Shown piece after piece: positions 47,201-55,145 of a stretch of 64,000 nt of DNA. The DNA lies in contig NZ_JAJSLW010000013.1 of assembly GCF_021729145.1 (NCBI RefSeq), positions 81,724 through 145,723 on the forward strand, given 5' to 3'. This DNA is from Membranihabitans maritimus (lineage in GTDB: Bacteria; Bacteroidota; Bacteroidia; Chitinophagales; Saprospiraceae). Below the pieces are notes generated by a model. That model saw only the letters and a program-made list of their open reading frames with translations. It was not told the origin of the DNA and did no database searches. Each line of letters begins with the position of its first letter. The stretch's first letter is position 1. Made by a program: the position numbers and the translations under genes.

Positions 47201-47485
47201 GATAAGTTGAAAACGACCTTCCAAATCCGTAGCCACACCTCTATCGGTTCCTTTTACTAAAATATTGACCCCTATTAATGGCTCTCCATTTTGGTCAACT
47301 ACTTGTCCTTTGATAGTAATGGGGACTTTAATAGGGTGTTTTAAACAAAAATAATTGCTGGCATTTGTGCAATGTAATATGTTCTCTGAGTCGTATATCT
47401 TCCGGTCTTTTGCAATACTATTGACTGAGAAATACAAAATCATAAACACGGACAAAATTACCATTAAAATTTTCTCCTTTTTCAT
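44222..47485 (-). CDS. SusC/RagA-family TonB-dependent transporter without STN domain (locus 3)
   Basis: Outer-membrane importer of 1087 residues. Signal peptide 1-25, then directly a carboxypeptidase-regulatory-like domain (about 55-130, GQVVDQNGEPLIGVN), TonB box TLDEVVVVGYG (about 133-143), plug with KDAAASAIYGARAPYG and barrel. No STN domain is present, and no sigma/FecR pair lies nearby; the divergent gene codes for an AraC-type regulator instead. This match of domain content and regulator type supports control by an intracellular ligand. The TonB region groups with the locus 1 transporter (LLEDSQTLDEVV). First gene of the locus 3 operon. Confidence 0.95.
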   Translation of the reverse strand: MKKEKILMVILSVFMILYFSVNSIAKDRKIYDSENILHCTNASNYFCLKHPIKVPITIKGQVVDQNGEPLIGVNILVKGTDRGVATDLEGRFQLIDIDERAVLIISYLGYQTKEVDVNGRGDLTITLLEDSQTLDEVVVVGYGTQKKVNMTGSVATVSTEQIERRPVTNVSETLQGVVPNLNISTSGMSAEPGGELNIDIRGLGSLTGNTAPFVLVDGVPMDINAINPSDIESISVLKDAAASAIYGARAPYGVILIKTKQGSNNERVSVSYSNNISFSSPIGLPHMANSLEYMSAHDQASINAGLGANFTEENYSRVRDYMEGNISEETWLMEDGSDWRGNGIWSIAGNGNNDWLHIYYDDRVMRQKHDLSVSGGGENNSYFISAGVWDQPGELRYGDNHYNRYNVTMNVGSNPADWVSVTLNAKLINEQFQYFNTQQGWDRTTMYHNFYRNNSFRPLILPNGEFSNISYIPMLNGGKENISENTYNLSLGIEFEPVTNWKTRFRYNYRNNSLRRDDNEETVTGSFPSGEEYIIAYPIDAFESEFSNENYQLFNVISSYNLNIDNKHNFGILGGFETELNQFDRLWGKRNEIVTSNVTSLSTATGEFFLDDSKSHWSTMGTFGRFTYNLKEIYLFEVNARYDGSSRFAQDRRWGFFPSASAGYNISNENFWRDIEPVVNILKFRLSYGSLGNQNVDNYLYLNTLGISQNLGWIMGDNRPNYTLAPGLVREDLTWETSTTLNFGIDATFLRGRLSATFDIYSRETTNMFGPAEALPRVLGTSVPLSNNATLETNGFEIQLKWQDQFDNGLRYDVTANLADNVSTVTQYNNPTKTLSTWFEGRVVGDIYGLVSDGIYQTQSEVEAGPDQSIFFPRWGPGDIRYSDLDGDNKITRGEGTANSPGDFKVIGNNLSRFLLGVSGGVTWKGFDIRMFWQGVLKRDFAFEPTDMSYFGFNGHQWWNMNVWTQTTDYWRPSDETNILGPNTNGFYPRPYLSQEDYKNKEIQTRFMENASYVRLKNLTIGYSFTEEMLTKLRMDNVRLFLSGENLLTLTPLTKLLDPEALNSVGWGVGKVHPQRRVFAIGINVGL

Positions 47486-48005
47486 AATCTAAAATATTTG
47501 AACAAAATTCATAAATTAAATATAATTAATATGTAAATAATTAAATTTCAATATATATACAACTGAGTTCATGTTTAAACCCTTTCAGTTTTACCATAAA
47601 ATAAAACACCACCAGTAGGTTATCCGATTACATCTCAATAATTAATAACTATTATGACGATAATACCCAGGAAAATAACATTGTTATAATCTTGGAGCAC
47701 GCACTGAAATTGCGCCCTTCACTTTCGTTTTATATGACATTACCAAGAGCGTATATTTTCAATAAAACACCATTATATAATTCTGATTTATTACGTATAA
47801 CATTTAAATAGCAATCCATCTTCCAATTCAATGAGCAAATCAAATCGTCAAGACAAATCATTACCTGAAACCACTCAATACATATTTTAATTTCAACTAC
47901 GCCTTACTTATAATTTTATAATTTCATCATGAGAGTAAATCTAATAATTAAATAAAAACATTACTATAAATATTATATTGCAGCATTATTTTGATATATT
48001 TAAGA
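47486..48005. promoter_or_regulatory. 520-base divergent intergenic region between susC and araC-type gene
   Basis: No gene is visible. The region is extremely AT-rich with a slightly more mixed middle (about 47690-47740). Being shared by two divergently transcribed units, it must contain both promoters and probably the AraC-type operator. I looked for the Bacteroidota -7 and -33 elements and for direct repeats but found none clear enough to report at base level. Confidence 0.5.
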
Positions 48006-48881
48006 ATGCTGGAAAAGTTAGATTTCAAGTCAACTACTTACAGAAAGATCTATGATTTACGACCATGTAATATTCCAGGACTTATTTTACTGGGCCACTA
48101 CACTTATCATCAAGCTGGGAATATATTAGAAAAACACCAACATAACGACATGCTTGAAATTTGCTATCTTGAAAAAGGAAAGCAGGTATACGAAATCGAA
48201 TCTACCCAGTACTTACTTAGAGGCGGAGATCTTTTAATCACCCGACCAGGATTAATTCATGGAACCAGCAATTATCCAGAATCTGTCGGAAGCCTGTATT
48301 GGATGATACTTAAAATGCCTGCCAGTGACAAGCCTCTCCTGGGACTGAATTCGGAATTTAGTTCTTGTCTATGCTCCCAACTTTTGGATGCTCCTAATGT
48401 TCACTTCTCTGGAAATCAACGCATCAAAAGACTTTTCCAAAAAACTGAGAATCAATGTAGAGATCATGCAACACCTTCCAGGAACATTAAAATTTTAAAC
48501 AATATTCTATCGATAATAATTGAAGTTATTGAATTATCCCATGTTAAAAATACCAAACATTTACCCGGAGATATCCACAGAGTTACCCAATATATACAAG
48601 ACAACATAGATGAATTATTGACTATAGATGAACTTAGTGAAATTACCGGGTTGTCACAATCCCGATTTAAACACAAGTTCCGACAATACGTCGGCCGAAG
48701 CCCTATAGATTATATAAATAGCATGAAAATAGAAAAAGCCAAAGCGATGGTACCAGATGCCCCTTCGATTCAAAGTATTGGATATCAATTAAATTTTTCT
48801 TCCCCTGCCTATTTCTCTCACGTATTCAAGAAATACACAAGAATGACACCAAAAGAATATAAAAAGAAGGTGAAAAACTAA
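48006..48881 (+). CDS. AraC-family transcriptional regulator (locus 3)
   Basis: DNA-binding activator of about 291 residues. The frame is open from a TTG at 47991, but the ATG at 48006 is the better start. The N-terminal half is a cupin-like ligand-binding domain (HQHNDMLEICYLEKGKQVYE, then GGDLLITRPGLIHG). The C-terminal part has the two helix-turn-helix motifs of the family: TIDELSEITGLSQSRFKHKF and IGYQLNFSSPAYFSHVFKKY. It is divergent from the SusC-SusD operon of locus 3 and is the only local regulator for it, so activation of that operon in response to a sugar or intermediate is likely. It is convergent with the sulfatase gene at 48936. Confidence 0.93.
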   Translation: MLEKLDFKSTTYRKIYDLRPCNIPGLILLGHYTYHQAGNILEKHQHNDMLEICYLEKGKQVYEIESTQYLLRGGDLLITRPGLIHGTSNYPESVGSLYWMILKMPASDKPLLGLNSEFSSCLCSQLLDAPNVHFSGNQRIKRLFQKTENQCRDHATPSRNIKILNNILSIIIEVIELSHVKNTKHLPGDIHRVTQYIQDNIDELLTIDELSEITGLSQSRFKHKFRQYVGRSPIDYINSMKIEKAKAMVPDAPSIQSIGYQLNFSSPAYFSHVFKKYTRMTPKEYKKKVKN

Positions 48882-48935
48882 TTTACAACCTTTGATAGCT
48901 TATAACCCAGAATAATTTAGCTCTCATAGCTTTAT

Positions 48936-50450
48936 CTACCTATCGACAGTGATCTCCAACTCATCTCCCATCCCTTTCTGCAATTCCTTCAACTCAGTCA
49001 GCAATTCTTTTACCTTTTCCTGATATTCTTCCTTTTCCGCCAAATCAATCATTTCATTGGGATCTACCGCGACATTATACAAACGTACTTTATCTATACC
49101 GGGATAAAAAATCAATTTGTAATCCCCTCTTTTGACCATCCGTTGCAGGTCTATGTAGGCTCCGTATATACTTTTATAATGACCTTCCTTTTCCGGATCT
49201 ATTATTATATCCCTGAAGCTTTTAAATTCTACATATTCCGGTTTAGAAATGCCTGCTAATTCCAGTGATGTTGCCATAATGTCCTGTAAATACACTTCCT
49301 GCTCCCTTCTTTCACTTGCAGGGATATCCGGACCTACAACCATCAGAGGCACACGCATACTGTGATCATACATATTCTGCTTACCGATCAACCCGTGATG
49401 ACCTACCGACAACCCATGGTCCGCTGTAAAAAAAATATACGTATTATCCGTTTCTCCCGCTTCTTCCAGGGCATCTAGAATTTCACCTATTTGTGTATCC
49501 AGATGCGATATAATTGAATAATATTCCTGCCGGTGTTTTTGAACAGCATATTCCGTACGCGGAAAAGGGGCCAATGCTTCGTCCCGCAAACCCGGCCCCA
49601 CACCGATATCATCTTTGTATGGGTATTCCGGAAGATAATTATCCGGTACATCTATATCATCCACATTATATAGATCCTGGTATTCCTGTGGGGACTGCCG
49701 GGGATCGTGTGGGGCATTAAAAGCCACGTACATAAAAAATGGATTGGGTTTTTGGGAAGAGGTCTTGACAAACTCCAGGGCATCATCTTTGACCACTTCA
49801 CTCCAATGCTTCCCCCCTTCCCAAAATCCTCCAAAGCTCGTATCCGTAGGATCCCAACTATCATCATCTGCTGACAACGGTCGATTATATCCTACCGGCA
49901 TAGCAGCAGCTACATCTCCTCCATTCCTAATAGCTTCAGCAACCTTTCGGCCTCCTCCCCCTTTACCCCAGGCATCGGCCGGCATTCCAGGACGAATGTG
50001 TTTCGCCGTTTGAAAAACATAGTCCGCTGAGGCTTTGACATGCCACTTTCCTGTCATATAAGTATCGTATCCCGCTCCCTCCATTAATTTACCCCAGGTC
50101 TGATCCAAGGCAATGCTGTCTTTATCCTGCCATTTGCCCGCCATTTCTTTCGCCCGCCACAAATATCTTCCCGAGATGATCATCGACCGGGAAGCCACAC
50201 AAATGGCACCATTCCATCCCCCCATATTGTACGCATGGGTAAATGTCGTTCCGCCGCGTACCAATCGATCCAGATTTGGCGTCCGGATGATTTCATTCCC
50301 CAATGCACCTATGGCCTCATAGGTCATGTCATCTGCAAAAATGAATACAATATTCGGTTTTTCAACTGTGTGTTTCTTATCTCCAGTAGATGATTGGCAT
50401 CCAAACAATACAACTAAACAGACAATACATTGCCAGATTTGATTTTTCAT
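48936..50450 (-). CDS. Sulfatase lipoprotein with Cys-x-Ala-x-Arg motif
   Basis: Sulfatase of 504 residues, lipobox FGC (Cys18). Metal ligands Asp40-Asp41 (FADDMTY). The maturation site reads C-V-A-S-R (84-88): the Pro of the common C-x-P-x-R is Ala. The broader S1 consensus allows Pro or Ala, and this variant is known from sulfatases matured by radical-SAM enzymes as well; so activity is plausible. Other motifs: GKWHVKAS, FNAPHDPRQSPQE, TADHGLSVGHHGL. It is the last of three consecutive sulfatase genes of locus 4, 18 bases after its neighbour, and convergent with the AraC gene. Confidence 0.87.
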   Translation of the reverse strand: MKNQIWQCIVCLVVLFGCQSSTGDKKHTVEKPNIVFIFADDMTYEAIGALGNEIIRTPNLDRLVRGGTTFTHAYNMGGWNGAICVASRSMIISGRYLWRAKEMAGKWQDKDSIALDQTWGKLMEGAGYDTYMTGKWHVKASADYVFQTAKHIRPGMPADAWGKGGGGRKVAEAIRNGGDVAAAMPVGYNRPLSADDDSWDPTDTSFGGFWEGGKHWSEVVKDDALEFVKTSSQKPNPFFMYVAFNAPHDPRQSPQEYQDLYNVDDIDVPDNYLPEYPYKDDIGVGPGLRDEALAPFPRTEYAVQKHRQEYYSIISHLDTQIGEILDALEEAGETDNTYIFFTADHGLSVGHHGLIGKQNMYDHSMRVPLMVVGPDIPASERREQEVYLQDIMATSLELAGISKPEYVEFKSFRDIIIDPEKEGHYKSIYGAYIDLQRMVKRGDYKLIFYPGIDKVRLYNVAVDPNEMIDLAEKEEYQEKVKELLTELKELQKGMGDELEITVDR

Positions 50451-50468
50451 TCTAAAACTCTATTTGAT

Positions 50469-51899
50469 TTAATAATCAGCACCTGTAGCACTTCGTTCCT
50501 GGGACAATTTCCATTTTTCCCAACTGCTTACCAAATTAGAAAATAATTCATCTTTTTCCTTAGAAAGATCTTTTTCTTCTCCCGGGTCCTCTAATAGATC
50601 GTATAGTGAAAAGGTTCCTCCATTATCATCGCTATATATTTTATACCGATCCCTTATTATTGCTGCCTGGTCCTCAATCCTGAAGGCCAAGTACCTTTCA
50701 GTATTTGTCCCCGCCAACATTTCTATGAGATTCTGCCCGTCATACGGACGATTAAACTTTCCAATGTCTATTCCTATAATGCCTGCTATGGTAGGAAAAT
50801 AATCAGAGGTAAAACAAGGGAAATCCACTTTCCCTGGTTCTACCTGTCCGGGCCATTCCATAATGCCCGGAACCCGTATACCCCCCTCATGTAAACTTCT
50901 CTTCCGACCCGATAGCCCTTTTGTACGACCACGGGTCCTCCCTTCGTCCGAGCTCTTGCCTTCAGGTCCGTTGTCACTTGTAAAAAATAATACAGTATTT
51001 TTTTCAATACCCAATTCACGTAAGTGGTTCCTCAATCGTCCTACTTGATCATCCATAGCAGAAATACATCCGTAATAATGCTGCTCGTCTTCAGACAAAC
51101 TGCTGTACATATCACGGTATTCCTGTCCTGTCAATACAGGTAAATGTGGAGTATGAAACCATATAACACTAAGGAATGGTTTCTCCTTTTCCACAGCCCT
51201 ATCAATAAATGGTATAACCCGATCCATAATCACCCTGGAATCATCTCCTCCTAAATTATCACAAGCTTTTTCACCCGGACCTTTCCAGTATGCAGTGCCG
51301 TAATATCCCCCTTCTACCTGCGATTTATTCACTCCTCCGGATTGAATAGGAGGCGTCACCATCGGATCCCAGGTCGGAACCTTTGATTCAGTGACAAAAC
51401 ATTCATCAAATCCATTCTCCCATGGAGGAGAATAATGCTTATCATTCTCCGGACGACCACCTCTATTAGCGTCTAAATCTGATCGGGTCAAAGTCCCCAG
51501 GTGCCATTTGCCAAAATGGCCCGTAGTATACCCTTCATCTTTTACCATCTCCGCCATCGTAACTTCTTCCTGAAGAATGTGTCCACAATTTGCATAACAA
51601 ATGCCATACCGCATCGGATGACGTCCCGTAATAACGCTCCCACGTGTAGGAGAACAAACTGCTGAAGCTGCATAAAAGCGCGTAAACTCAATGCCATTGG
51701 AAACCATTGCGTCCAGGTTTGGGGTTTTCAAATGGGGATGTCCATTATACCCCGTATCACCCCAACCCTGATCATCTGTCATTATCAAAATAATATTTGG
51801 AGATTGACTTTGTGAATATAATCCTGGCAAAAAGAACAAACCCGTTGCTATAAATATAAAAAAAGGAGTGTTAATATTGCTTTGAAATATGTTTCTCAT
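50469..51899 (-). CDS. Sulfatase, secreted, C-S-P-T-R type
   Basis: Sulfatase of 476 residues with a conventional signal peptide (about 10-30, ending YSQ) and no lipobox, in contrast to the other sulfatases here. Metal ligands Asp42-Asp43 (MTDDQGWGD); maturation motif C-S-P-T-R (82-86) followed by GSVITGRHP; GKWHLGTL, DNGPEG. The pattern resembles N-acetylgalactosamine-6-sulfatase-like S1 proteins; no subfamily is claimed. Middle gene of the locus 4 sulfatase trio, 12 bases after the first and 18 before the last. Confidence 0.89.
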   Translation of the reverse strand: MRNIFQSNINTPFFIFIATGLFFLPGLYSQSQSPNIILIMTDDQGWGDTGYNGHPHLKTPNLDAMVSNGIEFTRFYAASAVCSPTRGSVITGRHPMRYGICYANCGHILQEEVTMAEMVKDEGYTTGHFGKWHLGTLTRSDLDANRGGRPENDKHYSPPWENGFDECFVTESKVPTWDPMVTPPIQSGGVNKSQVEGGYYGTAYWKGPGEKACDNLGGDDSRVIMDRVIPFIDRAVEKEKPFLSVIWFHTPHLPVLTGQEYRDMYSSLSEDEQHYYGCISAMDDQVGRLRNHLRELGIEKNTVLFFTSDNGPEGKSSDEGRTRGRTKGLSGRKRSLHEGGIRVPGIMEWPGQVEPGKVDFPCFTSDYFPTIAGIIGIDIGKFNRPYDGQNLIEMLAGTNTERYLAFRIEDQAAIIRDRYKIYSDDNGGTFSLYDLLEDPGEEKDLSKEKDELFSNLVSSWEKWKLSQERSATGADY

Positions 51900-51911
51900 T
51901 GAAGCTGATTT

Positions 51912-53429
51912 TTACTTATTATTCAATTGGAAATATTTATCCTCAGATATTACAGGCCCTAATTGATTCTTTCTTTTACTACCTTTGTGGGACATAGCGT
52001 TCAATTTATCGCGTGGAATATCATACAGTGATCTGTCCAATTGCTCATAATCGGGATGTTCATCTGCCTCCGGTATAAATGATAGAATTTCTTGTACCTG
52101 ATTCCTTATATTCTCAACTGTTTCAATATCGGAATTCGCTATATCTTTAGTTTCGTAAGGGTCGGTTGACAAATCATACATTCTTTGAATTCTCCTCAAG
52201 GTATCTATATATATCTTATACCTTTCATTGCGCATGATGCGGTCCCTGAATGTAAAATGGTTCCGGATTCGACCTCTTTTATCTATGGAGGCCGGATGAC
52301 TCCCCATTGACAATACCCATTTTTTATTTTCGGTCACTTCCTGCTGACCATTTACAACCGATGCAAAGGATTTTCCATCGATCGAATATTTATCTTCCAA
52401 CTCTTTAGTGCCACTTAACTCCATCAATGTAGGAAACAGGTCCGTAAAATCCACCAGCGCATCAGATACTTGTCCTTCTTTTATGACACCGGGATTATTC
52501 ATAATAAAGGGCGCATTAATACCATTTTCGGTAAGGTAGGATTTTCCTCCAATAATGAATTCTCCATCTTTCCGACCTGCTATCGCCGGTGTCGTTCCAT
52601 TATCAGTCGTAAAAATCACATAAGTATTATCGCGGATTTGTAAATCATTAAGGGCCTTCATTATTTTTCCAACAATAAAATCCGTGTAACGGACCATCGC
52701 CTTGTGTTTTTCGATTTTTGATTCTGCATTGGGTTCAAGAGGTGTGGCAACAAATGGAGTATGTGTGAGGACCATGGGGTAATACACCAGAAAAGGATTA
52801 TCCCTATTCTCACTCATAAAATCTATCGCAAAATCTGAGAACAGGTCCGGCCCAAATTGCCCTTCATACGTTTGGCTTCCATCTTTTGAATGAATATACG
52901 GATCCCAATACCGCTTATTACTGATTTCTTCATTTCCTCCTTCCCCACCAGTCCACATAAAATATTCGTCAAACCCACCATTTACCATAGCCTCCGGTTC
53001 CAATCGAAAATCATTAATTTGCCATTTTCCCGTAGCACAGGTCTTGTAACCTGCATTGCGTAGGGACCGGGCAAAAACAGGATATTTATCCGGGTCAAAT
53101 CTTGCGCCATGTCCCCATCGCGGAACGTCATAGTGGTTGATCCATCCATTGTTATACGGATATTGTCCGGTCAACAGGGCGACCCGGCTCGGTGTACACT
53201 GCGGCATGGAATAAGCATTCGTAAATCGGATTCCCGTCTCTGATAACCGGTCAATTTCAGGGGTCTTTATGTCTCCGGCTCCATACGCTCCAATCCATTC
53301 TTTGCCCAGATCATCAACTAATATTATAACAAAGTTTGGCTTACTCTTTTCGCCTGATTGCTTACAACCGACTAAAATGATTATCCAACATAGACTAACA
53401 ATTATATATTTAGCAGGCTTCCTGTTCAT
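51912..53429 (-). CDS. Sulfatase lipoprotein, C-T-P-S-R type
   Basis: Sulfatase of about 505 residues. The frame is open to an ATG at 53447 that overlaps the SusD stop, but the ATG at 53429 starts a clean lipoprotein signal (MNRKPAKY, lipobox VGC) and is chosen. Counting from 53447, metal ligands are Asp45-Asp46 (LVDDLGKEW), and the maturation motif is C-T-P-S-R (84-88) followed by VALLTGQYP. TDNGTTPA carries further metal-site residues. First sulfatase after SusD in locus 4, 11 bases downstream of it, so it is probably the one most tightly expressed with the transporter pair. Confidence 0.89.
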   Translation of the reverse strand: MNRKPAKYIIVSLCWIIILVGCKQSGEKSKPNFVIILVDDLGKEWIGAYGAGDIKTPEIDRLSETGIRFTNAYSMPQCTPSRVALLTGQYPYNNGWINHYDVPRWGHGARFDPDKYPVFARSLRNAGYKTCATGKWQINDFRLEPEAMVNGGFDEYFMWTGGEGGNEEISNKRYWDPYIHSKDGSQTYEGQFGPDLFSDFAIDFMSENRDNPFLVYYPMVLTHTPFVATPLEPNAESKIEKHKAMVRYTDFIVGKIMKALNDLQIRDNTYVIFTTDNGTTPAIAGRKDGEFIIGGKSYLTENGINAPFIMNNPGVIKEGQVSDALVDFTDLFPTLMELSGTKELEDKYSIDGKSFASVVNGQQEVTENKKWVLSMGSHPASIDKRGRIRNHFTFRDRIMRNERYKIYIDTLRRIQRMYDLSTDPYETKDIANSDIETVENIRNQVQEILSFIPEADEHPDYEQLDRSLYDIPRDKLNAMSHKGSKRKNQLGPVISEDKYFQLNNK

Positions 53430-53440
53430 TTGATTTATTA

Positions 53441-55132
53441 TTACCATCCCGGGTTTTGCGAAATATTAGGATTTGCATCTAAAATACTTTGCCGCATAGG
53501 CAAAAGATAAAATTTTTCTTGCCAAACTCTATTATACTCTTCTCCATCGGGTTTAAATTTAGGCCCATCCAAATCACCTGGTAATTCAGTACTCTCAGGG
53601 ATACCAAATACCTGCCCTATCACTTGATCACCTAATTTGTATCTCCAAATATCAAACCACCTTTGGGGTCCTTCGGCTGCAAATTCATAACGTCTTTCCA
53701 AAAGTATTGCATCTATCATGCCATTACCGGTAGTCCCTCTGGTTATTGTAGGCAATCCTATGTCACTATACAAAGGCATACCTACACGTGCCCGAACCCG
53801 ATCCAGATACTCAAGTGCTTCTTCATCATTACCCCGTGCAGCTAGCGTTTCGGCATACATCAATAGTATTTCAGAATATCTAATAATTTTGTAATCAGAA
53901 TTTCCCTGATCCAGGGCTTGCAAATCATAATCTAAATATTTTTTAAACCCGTATCCTGTAGGATTTGAAGGACGAGTAATATCATCGGTATTTGGCGGTA
54001 TGGCCGGATGAGGTTGGTAAATATAAGTATTGACAGGATCCCCTTTTGCCGGTAATTCATCACCAGGTAACACAGCACAAGCCCGAAGCCTGGGGTCCCT
54101 GTTTTCCCATGGATTGGACGGATCATATTCCGGATCATCTCTGGGAAATAAACCGTTAATGGTTTGAACCTCTTCAATAAAATCTGAAGTATATCCGGGA
54201 CGACTTTGGTTATTTCCAAATCGAGCTGCCGGTCCCCTCCAGGAACCTTTTTGTGCAATTCTTCTGGCCAAAGGATGCGTTCTCAACTCCGGGATAAAAA
54301 TATTTGATAGAATCGTTTCTGAAGACACCAGATCCGAACTGGTTGTAAATTGGGCTTCAAACCCCTCTATACCGTCTGCTAATTCAAATTGACCGCTATT
54401 AATAATCTCTGCACAGGCTGATTCGGCTGCCTCATACATCCCGGATACATCATTATGCCAGCCAATAGCATTTAAATGAGCTCTCGCTTTAAGTGCCAAA
54501 GCAGCCCATTTTGTAAATCTCCCAACATCGTTTCCTTCATATAGTACTGGTAAGGTTGATGCGATTTCTTCCAATTCCGAAACAATCCAATTAAAAACTT
54601 CTAATCTTGGGTCTCTCGAAGGCAACGCATCTGCGGGTATGACTTCTGTTATTAATGCAACATCCCCATAAACAAAAATCATACGCTCATATAACCAGGC
54701 CCGCATAAACCGGGCTTCAGCACCATGCCTTTCACGCAAACTTTCATCGGTATATTCCGCATCAGGCAATGCTTCCAGGAAGAAATTTATATCTGCAATT
54801 TGGTCATACTTATAAAAATCATCCAAAATATAAGTATCTCCAGGTTGACTCACAGTAAGCCAATTAAAATCCGATCCCATTCGACCTTGTGAATTAATAT
54901 TTCTGTGAATAGCATCGTCTGTCCAAAAATAAGGCACCAACTCACCTTCATTCTCCAAATCAGGGTGAGGCAAAAATGTGTATATATGATTAAGAGCAAA
55001 GCCCATATCAGTCTGAGTCTTAAATACAGATTCTGAAGATAATTCATCAAGGTCTGTAACATCCAAAAATCCACTACAGCTGTTGAGTAATAAAAATAAG
55101 GAGAGATTTATATATATAATTGAAATTTTCAT
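53441..55132 (-). CDS. SusD/RagB-family nutrient-binding lipoprotein (locus 4)
   Basis: Surface lipoprotein of 563 residues, lipobox NSC (Cys19), then SGFLDVTDLDELS. Helical core with GAEARFMRAWLYERMIFVYG, late segment RRYEFAAEGPQRWFDIWR and ending QNPGW. This is the most divergent of the four SusD proteins here and resembles the RagB-like branch. It starts 13 bases after SusC and is followed by three sulfatases, so its ligand is probably a heavily sulfated glycan. Confidence 0.92.
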   Translation of the reverse strand: MKISIIYINLSLFLLLNSCSGFLDVTDLDELSSESVFKTQTDMGFALNHIYTFLPHPDLENEGELVPYFWTDDAIHRNINSQGRMGSDFNWLTVSQPGDTYILDDFYKYDQIADINFFLEALPDAEYTDESLRERHGAEARFMRAWLYERMIFVYGDVALITEVIPADALPSRDPRLEVFNWIVSELEEIASTLPVLYEGNDVGRFTKWAALALKARAHLNAIGWHNDVSGMYEAAESACAEIINSGQFELADGIEGFEAQFTTSSDLVSSETILSNIFIPELRTHPLARRIAQKGSWRGPAARFGNNQSRPGYTSDFIEEVQTINGLFPRDDPEYDPSNPWENRDPRLRACAVLPGDELPAKGDPVNTYIYQPHPAIPPNTDDITRPSNPTGYGFKKYLDYDLQALDQGNSDYKIIRYSEILLMYAETLAARGNDEEALEYLDRVRARVGMPLYSDIGLPTITRGTTGNGMIDAILLERRYEFAAEGPQRWFDIWRYKLGDQVIGQVFGIPESTELPGDLDGPKFKPDGEEYNRVWQEKFYLLPMRQSILDANPNISQNPGW

Positions 55133-55145
55133 AAGCGTTTTCTTT

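Noticed and set aside
47486..48005. Possible Bacteroidota promoter elements upstream of the AraC and SusC genes
   Set aside because: The region is so AT-rich that partial matches to TAnnTTTG or TTG occur by chance; none had both elements at correct spacing.
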